Positions 17,011-27,322 of a DNA stretch of 64,000 nt are shown here, in pieces. This stretch comes from Marinobacter sp. LV10R510-11A. Its GTDB lineage: Bacteria > Pseudomonadota > Gammaproteobacteria > Pseudomonadales > Oleiphilaceae. Numbering within the stretch: position 1 is the stretch's first letter; each line of letters opens with the position of its first letter. The position numbers and the translations under genes were made by a program. The stretch covers positions 1 to 64,000 of the forward strand of contig NZ_LT907980.1 in NCBI RefSeq assembly GCF_900215155.1. The letters are read 5' to 3'. The notes below the pieces were generated by a model. It was given only the letters and a program-made list of their open reading frames with translations, did no database searches and was not told where the DNA came from.

Positions 17011-18158
17011 TGAGGGTGTCAATTTTAACCCAGCCTCTTGGGCACAACTACGGTGGTCTACTACAAGCCTACGCTTTGCAAGTATATTTAAAGCGCATTG
17101 GTTGTGATGTTGAAACATTAGATCGCCGGGCTCCAGTGGAACAAGCGACAGTTGCAAAAGGCTATATTGTTAATTTAGTCAGGTTCTTGCTTGGCCGAAT
17201 AAAGTCTATTCCAACCAATCGTAAACAATCATTCGTTCTACAGAATTTGGCTGATTTTCGGGATAAGAATTTGGTCTTATCTAAGCGAATAACCAGCGAA
17301 ATACAGCTGCGAGATTATTTTTTTCGGAATAAATTCGAAGCGGTTATCGTTGGTAGTGATCAGGTCTGGCGCCCTATGTATTCACCAAGTATTCTTAATT
17401 TCTATCTGGATTTTTTAAATGATATCGACAGTAAACCCATCCGCGTAGCCTATGCGGCCTCTTTCGGCGTCAGTGAATGGGAATACCCAGAGGATGTTAC
17501 GGAAAAATGTAGGCCACTGATTAAAAAATTTGATGCGGTATCTGTGAGAGAGAAATCAGCCGTTGATCTTTGCAAATCAAAGTTGGGAATCACGTCCGAT
17601 TGGGTAGTAGACCCAACGCTGTTGTTAGATCCACGTGATTACGAAGAGCTTATTGATCAAGAGGCTGAAAGTCCGCACAAATCGCTCGTCCTGTCATACA
17701 TTCTCGACGCGAGCAAAGATAAGCAGCAGATTGCTACTGCGGTAGCGGGAATCCTTCAGACAGATTTTTTTTATATAAAGCCTGAAAAATCCATCTCTGA
17801 GGTGCGTTCAAACGACCTTGGCCAGTGCGTTTTTCCTAGGGTAGAAACCTGGCTTCGAAGTTTCAGAGAAGCAAGCTTTGTTGTCACTGATTCGTTTCAC
17901 GGATCTGTTTTTGCGATTTTGTTTAACCGGCCGTTTGTAGCAGTGGGCAACTCGAAACGTGGTATGGCGAGGTTCGAGTCTCTTTTATCGATGTTTGAGC
18001 TGGAGCATAGGTTGGTAGAATCAGAGGAAGATATTACTCCAGATTTGATTAACAAGGCGATTGATTGGGATAAAGTGAATGGGCTTCGTGAGAGATTCGC
18101 TCGTAAAGGTAAGCTATTCCTGAAGAACCATCTATTCAGCGAGAAGGTTAATGGTTAA
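17010..18158 (+). CDS. Polysaccharide pyruvyltransferase family protein
   Basis: ATG 17010 gives 382 residues beginning MRVSILTQPLGHNYGGLLQAY, the usual opening of the CsaB/WcaK-like family. Later motifs are VIVGSDQVWRP, DWVVDPTLLL and VVTDSFHGSVFAILF. The family transfers pyruvate ketals from phosphoenolpyruvate to sugars, giving acidic glycans. A longer reading frame back to 16932 lies within the FrhB remnant and is not used. The start overlaps the FrhB stop, and its 3' end overlaps the next glycosyltransferase by 8 bases. Confidence 0.85.
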   Translation: MRVSILTQPLGHNYGGLLQAYALQVYLKRIGCDVETLDRRAPVEQATVAKGYIVNLVRFLLGRIKSIPTNRKQSFVLQNLADFRDKNLVLSKRITSEIQLRDYFFRNKFEAVIVGSDQVWRPMYSPSILNFYLDFLNDIDSKPIRVAYAASFGVSEWEYPEDVTEKCRPLIKKFDAVSVREKSAVDLCKSKLGITSDWVVDPTLLLDPRDYEELIDQEAESPHKSLVLSYILDASKDKQQIATAVAGILQTDFFYIKPEKSISEVRSNDLGQCVFPRVETWLRSFREASFVVTDSFHGSVFAILFNRPFVAVGNSKRGMARFESLLSMFELEHRLVESEEDITPDLINKAIDWDKVNGLRERFARKGKLFLKNHLFSEKVNG

Positions 18159-19140
18159 CTCTCCAGACGTGTCGGTTATCGTACCTGTTTTCAATGGCGG
18201 GGATGGTCTTGAGTTTTCCTTACGTTCTCTGCTCAAGCAGACGCTTAAAAAACTGGAAATTATTGTTGTAAACGATGCTTCTACCGATAATTCTGAGGCG
18301 GTTATCAATCACCTCGCAAGTGAGAACGGCAATATCGTTGCAATACATCTTCCAGAAAACCAAGGTGTGCACGAAGCACGCTTGGCAGGTATTAAGAAAG
18401 CCGCGGCTCCTTGGATTGGTTTTCTTGACGCGGACGATTTTGCCCGCCCAAACATGTTTGAGGTAATGCTCGGGGCCGGCAAACAAGAGAATGTAGATAT
18501 AGTGGTTTGCGGTTCGTACAGGGTGACGCCAGAGCGTAAACCTATTAAACCAAAGCTCCGTTTTAAGCGCAGTAAAAAAGTGGACTCGGACGTCTTTGAA
18601 AAGTTCTGCCGATTTGAGTTTGGCACGGGAATGCTTTGGAATAAGCTCTATCGCAGAGAGGTGCTCACTCCCTATGGAGATATGCATTTTCCTTGGCGTC
18701 AGAATATTAATGAAGATCTTCTACTTAATATAGGGTGTTTTTATAAAGCAGAGTCGGTTTTCGTGAGTGATGAAGTTCTGCACGAATATGTTCTCAACGA
18801 ATCAAGCATTACGTCGACTATAAATAATGCCAAAGCCTATGTCGATACCTATAGAGCTTACGCGTTGGCTGTCAGCTTTTTTTCTGAACTTGGTAGCGAT
18901 GTGATGAGAAATATAATTGAGATGTATCGTACTCAGCTTACATGGGGAGGCTATTTAGTTGATGATGTGACTAAGCTTATGGGTCACCAGAAGGATCTTA
19001 ACGAAGCCGCTGATTTAATTTATCGTTCTTTCCCAGCTGCACTAGTTCTTATATCAGCTCGGCAGCGTCCGACACGAGTTGGAGCAAGACTAGCTATAAG
19101 TTCACTGATGAATCGATGTCTTACTTTGCATGGATTCTGA
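18151..19140 (+). CDS. Glycosyltransferase family 2
   Basis: A 329-residue GT-A enzyme. It starts with VSVIVPVFNGGDGLEFSLRSLL, then IIVVNDASTDNSEAV and the metal-binding FLDADDFARP at about residue 90-100. The C-terminal part reads WNKLYRREV and INEDLLLN, typical of cytoplasmic sugar transferases acting on lipid-linked units. The sugar added cannot be told. Its start overlaps the pyruvyltransferase stop. Confidence 0.85.
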   Translation: MVNSPDVSVIVPVFNGGDGLEFSLRSLLKQTLKKLEIIVVNDASTDNSEAVINHLASENGNIVAIHLPENQGVHEARLAGIKKAAAPWIGFLDADDFARPNMFEVMLGAGKQENVDIVVCGSYRVTPERKPIKPKLRFKRSKKVDSDVFEKFCRFEFGTGMLWNKLYRREVLTPYGDMHFPWRQNINEDLLLNIGCFYKAESVFVSDEVLHEYVLNESSITSTINNAKAYVDTYRAYALAVSFFSELGSDVMRNIIEMYRTQLTWGGYLVDDVTKLMGHQKDLNEAADLIYRSFPAALVLISARQRPTRVGARLAISSLMNRCLTLHGF

Positions 19141-19232
19141 ATTCAGATAATAACCGCAGCACTTTTTTGTAACCGGGTAGCGCAAGAAGAGCAGTTGTCC
19201 CTATTTGCTTTATTGACCAAGGTGAAGCTACG

Positions 19233-19361
19233 ATGAGATCTCAGCAATTGACTCAGGTGAAACGATATCAAGTATGCGCCCTGTTTTTTCTAGCGCGGAG
19301 AAGCCAAAGTCAGATAGCCGACACTATACGCTGCATAGCGCAGGCGAGCTCAAAAAAGTGA
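19233..19361 (+). pseudogene. IS30-family transposase, N-terminal remnant
   Basis: Reads MRSQQLTQVKRYQVCALF and then SQSQIADTIRC before a stop at 19361, matching the N-terminal HTH region of IS30 transposases. Everything after the first 42 residues is lost. The rest of the 363-base gap before the Wzy gene shows no recognisable gene. Confidence 0.55.
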
Positions 19362-19503
19362 TGCCATATTTACTGCTTGAGCTCAGGTCTCAAGTCGCTG
19401 ATCCAACGCAAGCGGGCGGCTTTGCCACCATGAAATCATTTTCGGTCAATGGATATGTGATAAAGACGCTGCAATCATTAACTATTAAGATAAAGAGAGT
19501 AGT

Positions 19504-20601
19504 ATGGAAAAAGTTTTTCCAGCGGAATCTGCAATTGCATTGCTAGTTTTTCTTCAAATAGTACAATCTTCTATTATTTCAATAGTTGTTAGCACGTCCT
19601 TTTTTAATGGGATTTCGTTGGTTATTTGTTTTTGGCTGATATCATTAGGAGTCAAAGTTTATAACGATTTACTTTTTATAGTGTTATTGTCTGTTACGCT
19701 TATTTTTTCTATGCTGGTAAATGTGAGTAGTATAGAGCAGGGGGGGTACAATACATTCATATTATTTGTTTCATGTTTAGTTCTGCTCTCAACAAAAATA
19801 AATAAAATAAATATTGATGTTATAAAAAATAAAATAGCTTTAATAACAATTATTTTCTTAGGAGCTATTTATCTGTTTTTTATTCTTAAAATTCAACCTA
19901 CACCAGGTTTGGCTGTCTTTATTCTGTCAGGGCCATATTTAAACCAGAATACAACGTCAATGATATGTTTGGCACTGTTGGTGTTATTAGGGTCGAGTAA
20001 TTATCGGAAATCTAGGTTTATAGAAATATTGATGGTAGTTTTATTTTTTTCAATATTGTTAACTCAAGCACGCGCTGCTTTTTTATGCGCTTCCATTTAC
20101 TTAGCATTTTATTTTGGCCGTCGAGCATTAATATCAGCGCCAATAATTTTATTAATTATTACTTTATATTTCTTAAATAACCCAGAAAGCTACAGTCGGG
20201 TAGTTATCAAGCTTTCTGATAGTGGTGGTTCCGGTCGTTTGGAATTCTGGATTAAGGCATTTTTGGATCTCACAGAAAGTGTTTTGCCTTTCATGTTCGG
20301 GGTTGGTATTAATCAGATGATGATTAATTTGGGTGACTCAACTCTTAGTGTTCATAATTCGTATATTAATTTTTTTGCTAGTTATGGAGTGGTCGCATTA
20401 ATAGTTCTTCTGAGCTATTTATTTTATATAGTTAGCGTTTCGTTTCGGGCGTCAAAATTATTGTGTGCGTCATTGATAGTGTTTTTGTTATACGGTATGT
20501 TTGAGACAGTGTTGTTTGGTGGTTATGAGATTGTTTGGATTGTCTTCATTATTTTATATGTGTTAAGGGATGAAGTGAAGACTCCTATGAATGGAGTTTA
20601 A
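19504..20601 (+). CDS. Wzy-like O-antigen polymerase/ligase family protein
   Basis: A 365-residue protein with about 10 membrane helices and the larger periplasmic loop expected of the O-antigen polymerase/ligase family (GGSGRLEFWIKAF, then HNSYINFFASYGVVALI near the C-terminus). The gene is strikingly AT-rich compared with the export genes, a common feature of horizontally moved O-unit genes. Role: joins repeat units in the periplasm. It lies between two IS30-like fragments. Confidence 0.75.
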   Translation: MEKVFPAESAIALLVFLQIVQSSIISIVVSTSFFNGISLVICFWLISLGVKVYNDLLFIVLLSVTLIFSMLVNVSSIEQGGYNTFILFVSCLVLLSTKINKINIDVIKNKIALITIIFLGAIYLFFILKIQPTPGLAVFILSGPYLNQNTTSMICLALLVLLGSSNYRKSRFIEILMVVLFFSILLTQARAAFLCASIYLAFYFGRRALISAPIILLIITLYFLNNPESYSRVVIKLSDSGGSGRLEFWIKAFLDLTESVLPFMFGVGINQMMINLGDSTLSVHNSYINFFASYGVVALIVLLSYLFYIVSVSFRASKLLCASLIVFLLYGMFETVLFGGYEIVWIVFIILYVLRDEVKTPMNGV

Positions 20602-20972
20602 ATTTAGTCTACGTGTAGTGTGCACCAAGTAGTTGTCGGTCGCTAAGGATTAGATCTTAGAAACGTATCTTGTGTTGTGAACTTGAATTTAGGCAGCAAT
20701 CGCTACAGAAAAGACATGGAACACCGAACGCCGGTAGCAGTCTTCTGGAGAGAATGCTCAGGTACTCTCAAGATAAATGATGCTACACCTATCACTCGAT
20801 CTCTGGCACTTAGTTATTGAACGCGCGCTGTTATCTCATAGGTTAAGCAGCCAAAGGGAGTAACAGTGAAAAGAGAATATTTACTCTTATGAAAACGCTA
20901 TTTACCACGGATCGTCAAAATACAAGTGCTAAAAAACCTGAGATGTGGTGAAAATAAGCCTCAGATTGAGAT

Positions 20973-21000
20973 TTGAAGCGGAATGTTAGTTCTATATAAT
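20973..21000 (+). promoter_or_regulatory. Promoter before the lone glycosyltransferase
   Basis: TTGAAG at 20973-20978, 16-base spacer, TATAAT at 20995-21000, 24 bases before the ATG at 21024. The remainder of the 420-base gap 20602-20972 shows no gene I can recognise. Confidence 0.5.
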
Positions 21001-21023
21001 CAAATTTTTTTGGAAATGACTAA

Positions 21024-21890
21024 ATGAGTTCAATAAAGCATGGTTACGTATATACATTTTTTTCAAAGATCTATCATTTTATTAAAATAAATATTTGTTT
21101 GGCTAAGCTTAAGCGTAACCGGAGAAAAATATTTTTAGGAGATAAAGAGTCTAATCTTATTGTAAGTTTGACGTCCTATCCCGCTCGTATTGATCACGTA
21201 TGGATTACGATCGAGTCATTATTCGCCCAAAGTTATCAGCCATGGAAGATTGTGTTGGTGTTGTCGAAAGCGGAGTTTCCGGATCAAAAACTGCCAAATT
21301 CTTTGGTTGATCAGATTGGCCGTGGCTTGGAAATTTTATGGACGGAATCAAATACAAGGAGTTATAAGAAATTATTACCCGTTCGTGAAAAATATCCAGA
21401 TGCTCTTATACTTACTGTCGATGATGATATCGCGTATGATAGAAGTCGTGTTAGAACGATTATACGCGCCCATAAAGATAATCCAAATAGTGTTGTCGGC
21501 TGTCGTGGAAGAGAGATAAAATTCGACGGTCATTTATTTGGATCATACATGGAGTGGCCACTAGCTACATTAGAATCGCCTTCTTATCGTACAATGCTAA
21601 CCGGTGTTGGTGGAATCTTATACCCTCCAGGCTTAATTGACGATAAGTTGCTTTTAGATATTGACGCTGCCCAAAGATTGGCACCTACCGCGGATGATAT
21701 TTGGTTTTGGATGGCTACCGTGTGTTCAGGTGTTCCTGTTAAATGTCTTGGTATTAATAGAAGTCTATCAATTAAGTTTAGAGATAAAAGAAAATCCCTA
21801 ACAACGATAAATTGTGGTGAAGGAAGAAATGATATACAAATGAATGCTGTAGACCGAGTGTACCAAGCGTCAAAGTTAATCGGTATGTAA
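21024..21890 (+). CDS. Glycosyltransferase of the LTSYPARI type
   Basis: A 288-residue protein with LIVSLTSYPARIDHVWITIESL near residues 45-65, then LILTVDDDIAYDRS at about 135 (a DxD-like site) and GVGGILYPP. These features match a family of GT-A-like transferases common in capsule loci; the donor is unknown. AT-rich like its neighbour. It has its own candidate promoter, so it need not depend on the upstream operon. Confidence 0.7.
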   Translation: MSSIKHGYVYTFFSKIYHFIKINICLAKLKRNRRKIFLGDKESNLIVSLTSYPARIDHVWITIESLFAQSYQPWKIVLVLSKAEFPDQKLPNSLVDQIGRGLEILWTESNTRSYKKLLPVREKYPDALILTVDDDIAYDRSRVRTIIRAHKDNPNSVVGCRGREIKFDGHLFGSYMEWPLATLESPSYRTMLTGVGGILYPPGLIDDKLLLDIDAAQRLAPTADDIWFWMATVCSGVPVKCLGINRSLSIKFRDKRKSLTTINCGEGRNDIQMNAVDRVYQASKLIGM

Positions 21891-22039
21891 ATGCCTTTCT
21901 TTTCACGCTAAAACTGCAGCCAATAATATTTTTGCTGCTGTGTATGGTAGAATTTTTGACATCGTGCTTTGTGTGTGAAATTCTTTGCACTCTATGCCTT
22001 ATGCCCTGCACTCCTGAATTCAAGTAATAAGTGCAGCAC

Positions 22040-22160
22040 TGCTCGTTTTCAAAGCTCCTGAGTATTCGCCCCAGAAAACCTCTGCCGATGTGCAATAACC
22101 TAGCCGTTTTCTTGGCCGATTATTCAGTCGGTGATTTGCAACTCAGTTTGTCTACAGCGA
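22040..22160 (+). pseudogene. Possible IS30-family transposase C-terminal remnant
   Basis: Reads LSIRPRKPL followed by NNLAVFLADYSV, which resembles the C-terminal NxRPRKxL...PxxVF segment of IS30 transposases. Short and degenerate; the link is by motif only. The remainder of 21891-22196 shows nothing else. Confidence 0.35.
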
Positions 22161-23385
22161 GCGCGATGGCCTTTTTGGACACCTTGGCGAAGTCGGCAGG
22201 GAAAATGCATGAAAACCGAGCTGTGACGGGGTTTGTAGAGCATCACTGATTGAGATTATTATGGTCATCTAATGATTTTACTCATGGATGCTCCTATGTC
22301 AGCGCCGTCTCTTCTTCACTATTTGTCCATTATTCCCGACTTTCGCCAATCCTGGAAAGTGCAACATTAGCTGTCTGATATTCTATTTTTAGTGGTCTGT
22401 GCGGTGATTTGTGGTTCTGAAGGATGGGACGAGATCGAAGACTTTGGCCACTCAAAGTTGGATTTTCTGCGCCAGTACGGCAAGTTTGCCGATGGTATAC
22501 CCAGTCACGATACGTTGGCCAGAGTGATGGCACTGATCAATAGGGACCAGCTTCAAATCGCGTTTGCTGAGTGGATGAAAGCGTGTCATGACGTTACTGA
22601 AGGAGCGGTTGTGGCTATCGATGGCAAGACGTTACGCGGCTCTTATTGCCGAGGAAAAGGCAAAGGTGCCATTCATAGGGTCAGCGCTTTTAGCGCCGCC
22701 AATGGCGTCGTGTTAGGTCAAGTGAAAACCGCAGAAAAGTCGAACGAAATAACGGCGATACCGAAACTACTCAAGCTTCTAAATTTGCAAGGCTGCCTGG
22801 TGACCATTGACGCCATGGGGTGTCAGAAAAAGATCGCGGCGAGTGTGCTTCACAAAGGCGCAGACTATCTGCTGTCAGTCAAAGATAATCAGCCAAAGCT
22901 TGTTAAGGCCTTCAAGCAAGCTTTCCCCGTGAGTGAGCTGGTTCATTTTGAGGGTGACACGTTCCGCCTACGTGACTGACGAAAAAAATCGCGGCCGCCA
23001 AGAAACGCGGTATCACATTGTAAAAGAGTTTACGGAAGAATTTCAGGAGCTTAGCTATGAGTGGCCTAGGTTAAAAACGGTCGGTGTGGTCATGTCATTT
23101 CGCAGCGAAGGCGATAAAGTACCTACAGAACCTATGATCCGTTACTACATTAGTTCAGCCAATTTGAGTGCAAAAAAGCTCGCGGAAGCGGCTCGTCAGC
23201 ACGGGTATATCGAGAATAAATTACATTGGTCTTTGGACGCCGCACTGCGTGAAGACGCTTGTAAAATCCATCGTGGTTATGCCGCTGAGAACCTTGCGAG
23301 GGTGCGCTACCCCTGTGTGCCAACCTAAGCATGAACCAACTGATTTTGAGTTAACATAGAAATCAGGGTGCTTAAGGAGACCGTT

Positions 23386-23772
23386 ATGCCAAAGCCGATG
23401 ACACACATTCTACCCAACCCCAAGCTGGAAAAGCGGGGGCGTCGCTCATTCACTGTAGAGTATAAGCTATCCATCCTACAGCAAGCCGATGCCTGCCAGC
23501 ATGGGGAGCTAGGCCCACTGTTAAGGCGTGAGAAGCTTTATTCAAACCAGCTAGCCCAGTGGCGTCGAGAGTTCGCTGAACAAGGCGTTGCCGGTTTGAA
23601 CAAGTCTCAACCAGGACCTACGGCCTCCAAAACAGCTGAACAAAAGCGCATTGAACAGCTGGAAAAAGAACTGGGACGTTTGCGCCGTCAGCTTGAGGTT
23701 AAAGACAGCTGTATCTCGCTCCAAAAAAAAGCCTTGGCACTCATCGAAGCCTTCGATCAAGAGAACTCGTAG
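23386..23772 (+). CDS. IS3-family transposase OrfA
   Basis: From ATG 23386, 128 residues: KRGRRSFTVEYKLSILQQAD (HTH start), YSNQLAQWRREF, then a long coiled leucine-zipper stretch ending ALALIEAF. This is the DNA-binding OrfA of an IS3-group element and looks intact. OrfB follows two bases later. Confidence 0.8.
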   Translation: MPKPMTHILPNPKLEKRGRRSFTVEYKLSILQQADACQHGELGPLLRREKLYSNQLAQWRREFAEQGVAGLNKSQPGPTASKTAEQKRIEQLEKELGRLRRQLEVKDSCISLQKKALALIEAFDQENS

Positions 23773-23774
23773 CC

Positions 23775-24875
23775 ATGATGATGGCAGAGTCATTGCCCAA
23801 CGGACTTACAGAGCGACTGGCCTGCAGGGTCTTGAACCTTTGTCGCAATACGGTGCGGTCAGCGCATCGGCGGTTGAGCTTCATTGGCCCCTAGGAGCTC
23901 CCTTCACGTCGCAGAAAAGACGCCAGACAGCCCAAGGCCCTGGATGCACACGAACAGCAGCAGGTACTGCAGGTGTTGAATGACGAAAGCTACTGCAATC
24001 AGCTACCGATGCAGGTCTATCACAACCTGCTTCAACAAGACCGATATCTGTGCTCGGTGAGCACCCTGCATCGCTTGCTACGCAAACAAAACCTGCAGGG
24101 CGAGCGACGCGCTCAGCGCGCACCACAGTCGAATCCGATGCCGCGTCTGTTGGCAACAGCGCCCAATCAGGTCTGGACGTCGGACATTGCCAAATTACCG
24201 ACGCGCAAGCGCGGTGAGTACTTCTCTCTGTACGTGGTTATGGACTTGTTCAGTCGCTATATTGTTGCCTGGATGCTGTCCCGCAAGGAAAATAGCGCCC
24301 TGTCATCGCAACTGATTGACCCCTGTCATCACAACTGATTGACGAAGCCGCTCAGCGCTACGACATCGTGCCTGGCCATCTCACTCTGCACCAAGACCGC
24401 GGTGCGCCCATGACCGCTCACTGTTACCTGGACTTGCTCTCCGAACTGGCCATCACCGCCAGTCATAGCCGGCCTCGCGTGAGCAATGATAATCCAATGA
24501 GTGAAGCACAATTTAAAACACTCAAGTACCAGCCAGACTACCCAAGACGCTTCGATCATTATGATCACGCCATGCGCTGGTGCAACGATTACGTGGACTG
24601 GTACAACCACGTGCACCACCACAGCAGTCTTGAAGGATTTACGCCAGCACAGGTGTTTACAGGCCAATACGTAGACATTGCCCGAGTGCGTCAAGGGGGC
24701 TTTGAATGAAGCCTTTGCCGCGCATCCAGGGCGGTTCAGCCGAGGACGGCCACTCGTTAAATTGCCGCCACGAGAAGTGGCTATTAATCCAATACCGGAC
24801 GATGCCGAACCCTCTGTTGCTGAGCAAGGAGTGAACTTCCCAACGTTGCCAAGAGCCATACTGAAAGCAATTTAA
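23775..24875 (+). pseudogene. IS3-family transposase OrfB, several frameshifts
   Basis: The DDE integrase core is recognisable: WTSDIAKLP (first D), LHQDRGAPM (second D) and NDNPMSEAQFKTLKY (E). The reading frame is broken at about 23893, at the 23-base duplication at 24298-24343, and in a run of five G at about 24695 after which ALNEAFAAHPGRF continues to 24875. The element can no longer transpose by itself. Confidence 0.8.
24298..24343. repeat. 23-bp tandem duplication within IS3 orfB
   Basis: Two adjacent 23-base units (24298-24320 and 24321-24343) differing by one base. 23 is not a multiple of three, so the duplication breaks the transposase frame. Confidence 0.85.
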
Positions 24876-25190
24876 TGAGCAAAGAGTTGGTTCAAATGAG
24901 GTTGACACGTTCCGCTACATCGCGTTGAATTATCTGAAAGGTGAAACGAATTTTAAAGGCGGCATCCGGCGTAAACAGAAAAAAGCGGCACTGGATGAAA
25001 GCTACCTTGCTGCGATTCTGGCGGTGTAAAATGTTTCATGCGTTTTCCCTGCCGCTTAAACGCGGTCATTTGGGCAGATGGTTTGAAAACCGCCAGGAGT
25101 ATTAGAAGTAATTATTAATTAATGATGCAAAATGTATAAGTAGCAGATGTCTTTTATATCATTTTAACTTTAGTGTTAATCGGTAAATAA

Positions 25191-26096
25191 ATGAAATTTA
25201 AATACAGCATTATAATTCCTCATTATAACTCTGAGGTTAGTCTAAATATATTATTATCATCAATTCCGAATGACGATTTATTGGAAGTATTGGTAATAGA
25301 TGATAGAAGCTCTACTGCTGAATACAGGCAAGTGATAGAGAGTAGCTCTTTAGCTAATATTAAAGAGTTTTCCAATAAAGGAGTTAAGGGTGCGGGAAGT
25401 TGTAGAAATATTGGCGTAGAAAAGGCGACTGGTCAGTATCTTATTTTTGCTGACTCTGACGATTATTTTACCACTAATGCTTTTGAGAATATTAACGCAG
25501 CGGTTGATGAAATTGATGAGCAAATAGATATACTATTTTTCCAGGTAACATCTTCTGATTCACGTAACAAATTAGGCTTCAGGCATATCAAAAACTCAGT
25601 GCTTGTTACTAATTATATCAATAAAACAGGAAAGTATTACAAAGAGAAAATTCGATTAACGCATAATGTTCCTTGGGGGAAAGTTTTTAGAGCCGAATTT
25701 GTTAGAAATAACAATATTAAATTTGACGAGACTATTATCGCGAATGATGGGATGTTTTCACTAAAGGCCGGAAAGCTTTCTAAAGATATCGCATGCTCCA
25801 ATAAAGAGATTTATTGTGTTACGCAGTCAGAAAATAGTTTAACAACAACTAAAAATGTAAATCACTATCGAGTAAGGCTCGAGGTTTACACTAGGTACTA
25901 TAATTATTTATCTAGAAAAGAACGAAAACATATTGAGGCGTCACCTTTTCCTTTGTTATATTTGAGCTTTGATTATGGTGTCGTTGAGGTTGTTAGATCT
26001 ATTATATATTTAAAGAAAAACAGGGTTTCTATTTTTAAAAATTTTAAGTTCTCTTTCGAGAGGCTTAAAAGATTCACTTCTCGTTTAAGTAAATAG
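25191..26096 (+). CDS. Glycosyltransferase family 2 (AT-rich)
   Basis: A 301-residue GT-A protein: YSIIIPHYNSEVSLNILLSSI, LVIDDRSS, and GQYLIFADSDDYF at about residue 85-97 for nucleotide-sugar and metal binding; later NVPWGKVFRAEF and NDGMFSLKAG. Codon use is far more AT-rich than wecC directly after it. It sits between the insertion sequences and wecC and probably adds one sugar of the repeat unit. Confidence 0.8.
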   Translation: MKFKYSIIIPHYNSEVSLNILLSSIPNDDLLEVLVIDDRSSTAEYRQVIESSSLANIKEFSNKGVKGAGSCRNIGVEKATGQYLIFADSDDYFTTNAFENINAAVDEIDEQIDILFFQVTSSDSRNKLGFRHIKNSVLVTNYINKTGKYYKEKIRLTHNVPWGKVFRAEFVRNNNIKFDETIIANDGMFSLKAGKLSKDIACSNKEIYCVTQSENSLTTTKNVNHYRVRLEVYTRYYNYLSRKERKHIEASPFPLLYLSFDYGVVEVVRSIIYLKKNRVSIFKNFKFSFERLKRFTSRLSK

Positions 26097-26107
26097 AGTT
26101 ATTATAC

Positions 26108-27322
26108 ATGTTTAATAACAAAGTTTGTGTCTTAGGCCTCGGCTACATCGGCCTCCCCACTTCAGCGCTCATCGCTGCCAACGACATTCCCGTTCACGGT
26201 GTGGATATTTCTCAGCACGTAGTAGATACTATTAATGCTGGTAAGATTCATATTGTCGAACCGGATTTAAATCAAGCTGTGGACAGTGCCGTGGCGTCAG
26301 GTAATCTTATAGCTGATACCAAACCCGTAGCGGCGGACACATACCTGATTGTTGTGCCCACACCGTTTAAAGGAGGCAGCCACGAGCCAGATATTTCTTA
26401 TATTCAGTCCGCCACGGAAGGCATTTTGCCGCTGCTGAAAGAGGGTGATTTATATATTATTGAATCCACTTCTCCCGTAGGCACCACGGAGCGCATGCGT
26501 GATCTTATCTACAGTAGACGCCCAGACTTAAAAGGCAAATTTCACATCGCTTATTGCCCTGAGCGGGTTTTGCCTGGCAACGTAATGCACGAAATGGTGC
26601 ACAACGATCGTGTGATTGGTGGGGTCGATGATGCTGCTACGGAAAAAGCCGTAGCGTTTTACCAGCAATTTGTGAAAGGCGAATTGCATAAAACTAACGC
26701 TCGCACTGCTGAAATGTGCAAACTCACAGAGAACTCTTCGCGGGATGTGCAGATTGCCTTTGCTAACGAGTTGTCTTTAATTTGCGATAAAGCGGGAATT
26801 GATGTGTGGGAACTTATTCGCCTGGCCAATAGGCATCCACGCGTAAATATCTTGCAGCCAGGCAGTGGGGTGGGTGGGCATTGCATTGCCGTGGATCCTT
26901 ACTTTATTACTGCCGAGTTCCCCATGGAATCTCAGATTATTGGGAAGGCCCGCGAGATCAATAACTACAAATCGTTCTGGTGTGCGGAAAAAACCGGAAG
27001 CGCCATTCGGGATTTTGAACTCAAGCACGGACGTGTGCCTTCTGTTGCCATGATGGGGTTGGCGTTCAAACCAAATATTGATGATTTACGACAGTCTCCC
27101 GCTGTGTATATCGCGCAAAAAGTGCTACAAGAAGCCAGCGATGAGGCTTACTTTATTGTAGAGCCCAACATTGAAAGCCACCCCTACTATAAATTGACCC
27201 AGATGCTGGAAGCGGTCGAACAAGCTGACATTATCGTTTTTTTGGTGGCCCACAATGAGTTTAAGCAACTTAACATTCGCGAGGGCAAGGTGGTGCTTGA
27301 TTTTTGCGGGGTGAGAAACTAA
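26108..27322 (+). CDS. wecC: UDP-N-acetyl-D-mannosamine dehydrogenase
   Basis: 404 residues beginning [19 protein letters not shown] (NAD-binding GxGxxG). Further features: [44 protein letters not shown] and the active-site [11 protein letters not shown] with its catalytic Cys at about 260. It oxidises UDP-ManNAc to UDP-ManNAcA using two NAD+. Its stop overlaps the wecB start (TAATG), and WecB makes its substrate. Confidence 0.92.
   Translation: MFNNKVCVLGLGYIGLPTSALIAANDIPVHGVDISQHVVDTINAGKIHIVEPDLNQAVDSAVASGNLIADTKPVAADTYLIVVPTPFKGGSHEPDISYIQSATEGILPLLKEGDLYIIESTSPVGTTERMRDLIYSRRPDLKGKFHIAYCPERVLPGNVMHEMVHNDRVIGGVDDAATEKAVAFYQQFVKGELHKTNARTAEMCKLTENSSRDVQIAFANELSLICDKAGIDVWELIRLANRHPRVNILQPGSGVGGHCIAVDPYFITAEFPMESQIIGKAREINNYKSFWCAEKTGSAIRDFELKHGRVPSVAMMGLAFKPNIDDLRQSPAVYIAQKVLQEASDEAYFIVEPNIESHPYYKLTQMLEAVEQADIIVFLVAHNEFKQLNIREGKVVLDFCGVRN

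Larger units (their letters stand above)
23311..24912 (+). mobile_element. IS3-family insertion sequence nested in the ISAs1 element
   Basis: About 1.6 kb. The left end has CCAACCTAAGCATGAACCAACT; the reverse complement of the right end has TCAACCTCATTTGAACCAACT, so they form imperfect terminal inverted repeats. CGCTAC flanks both sides (23305-23310 and 24913-24918), a plausible target duplication. Removing the element rejoins the ISAs1 transposase at ...VRY/IALNYL. Confidence 0.75.
22296..25029 (+). pseudogene. ISAs1-family transposase, frameshifted and split
   Basis: Pieces in order: MSAPSLLHYLSIIPDFRQSW (22296), then after a frameshift VICGSEGWDEIEDFG, GIPSHDTLARV and AIDGKTLRGS (to about 22979), another frame with ETRYHIVKEF and HWSLDAALREDAC to about 23310, and, after the IS3 insertion, RYIALNYLKGETNFKGG to the stop at 25029. 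Together they give a normal ISAs1 DDE transposase with at least two frameshifts besides the insertion. Not functional. Confidence 0.8.
22197..25051 (+). mobile_element. ISAs1-family element interrupted by an IS3-family element
   Basis: The left end CAGGGAAAATGCATGAAA at about 22197 and the reverse complement of the right end at about 25034-25051 (CAGGGAAAACGCATGAAA) are near-identical terminal inverted repeats. Between them is an ISAs1-type transposase split by a second element at 23311-24912. No target duplication is apparent. Confidence 0.75.

Noticed and set aside
19274..19546. 90-codon open frame before wzy
   Set aside because: Overlaps the IS30-like remnant in another frame and the wzy start; no recognised family.
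24880..24915. Second ISAs1 copy suggested by similarity to 22933-22970
   Set aside because: The stretch is better explained as the right inverted repeat of the IS3 element.
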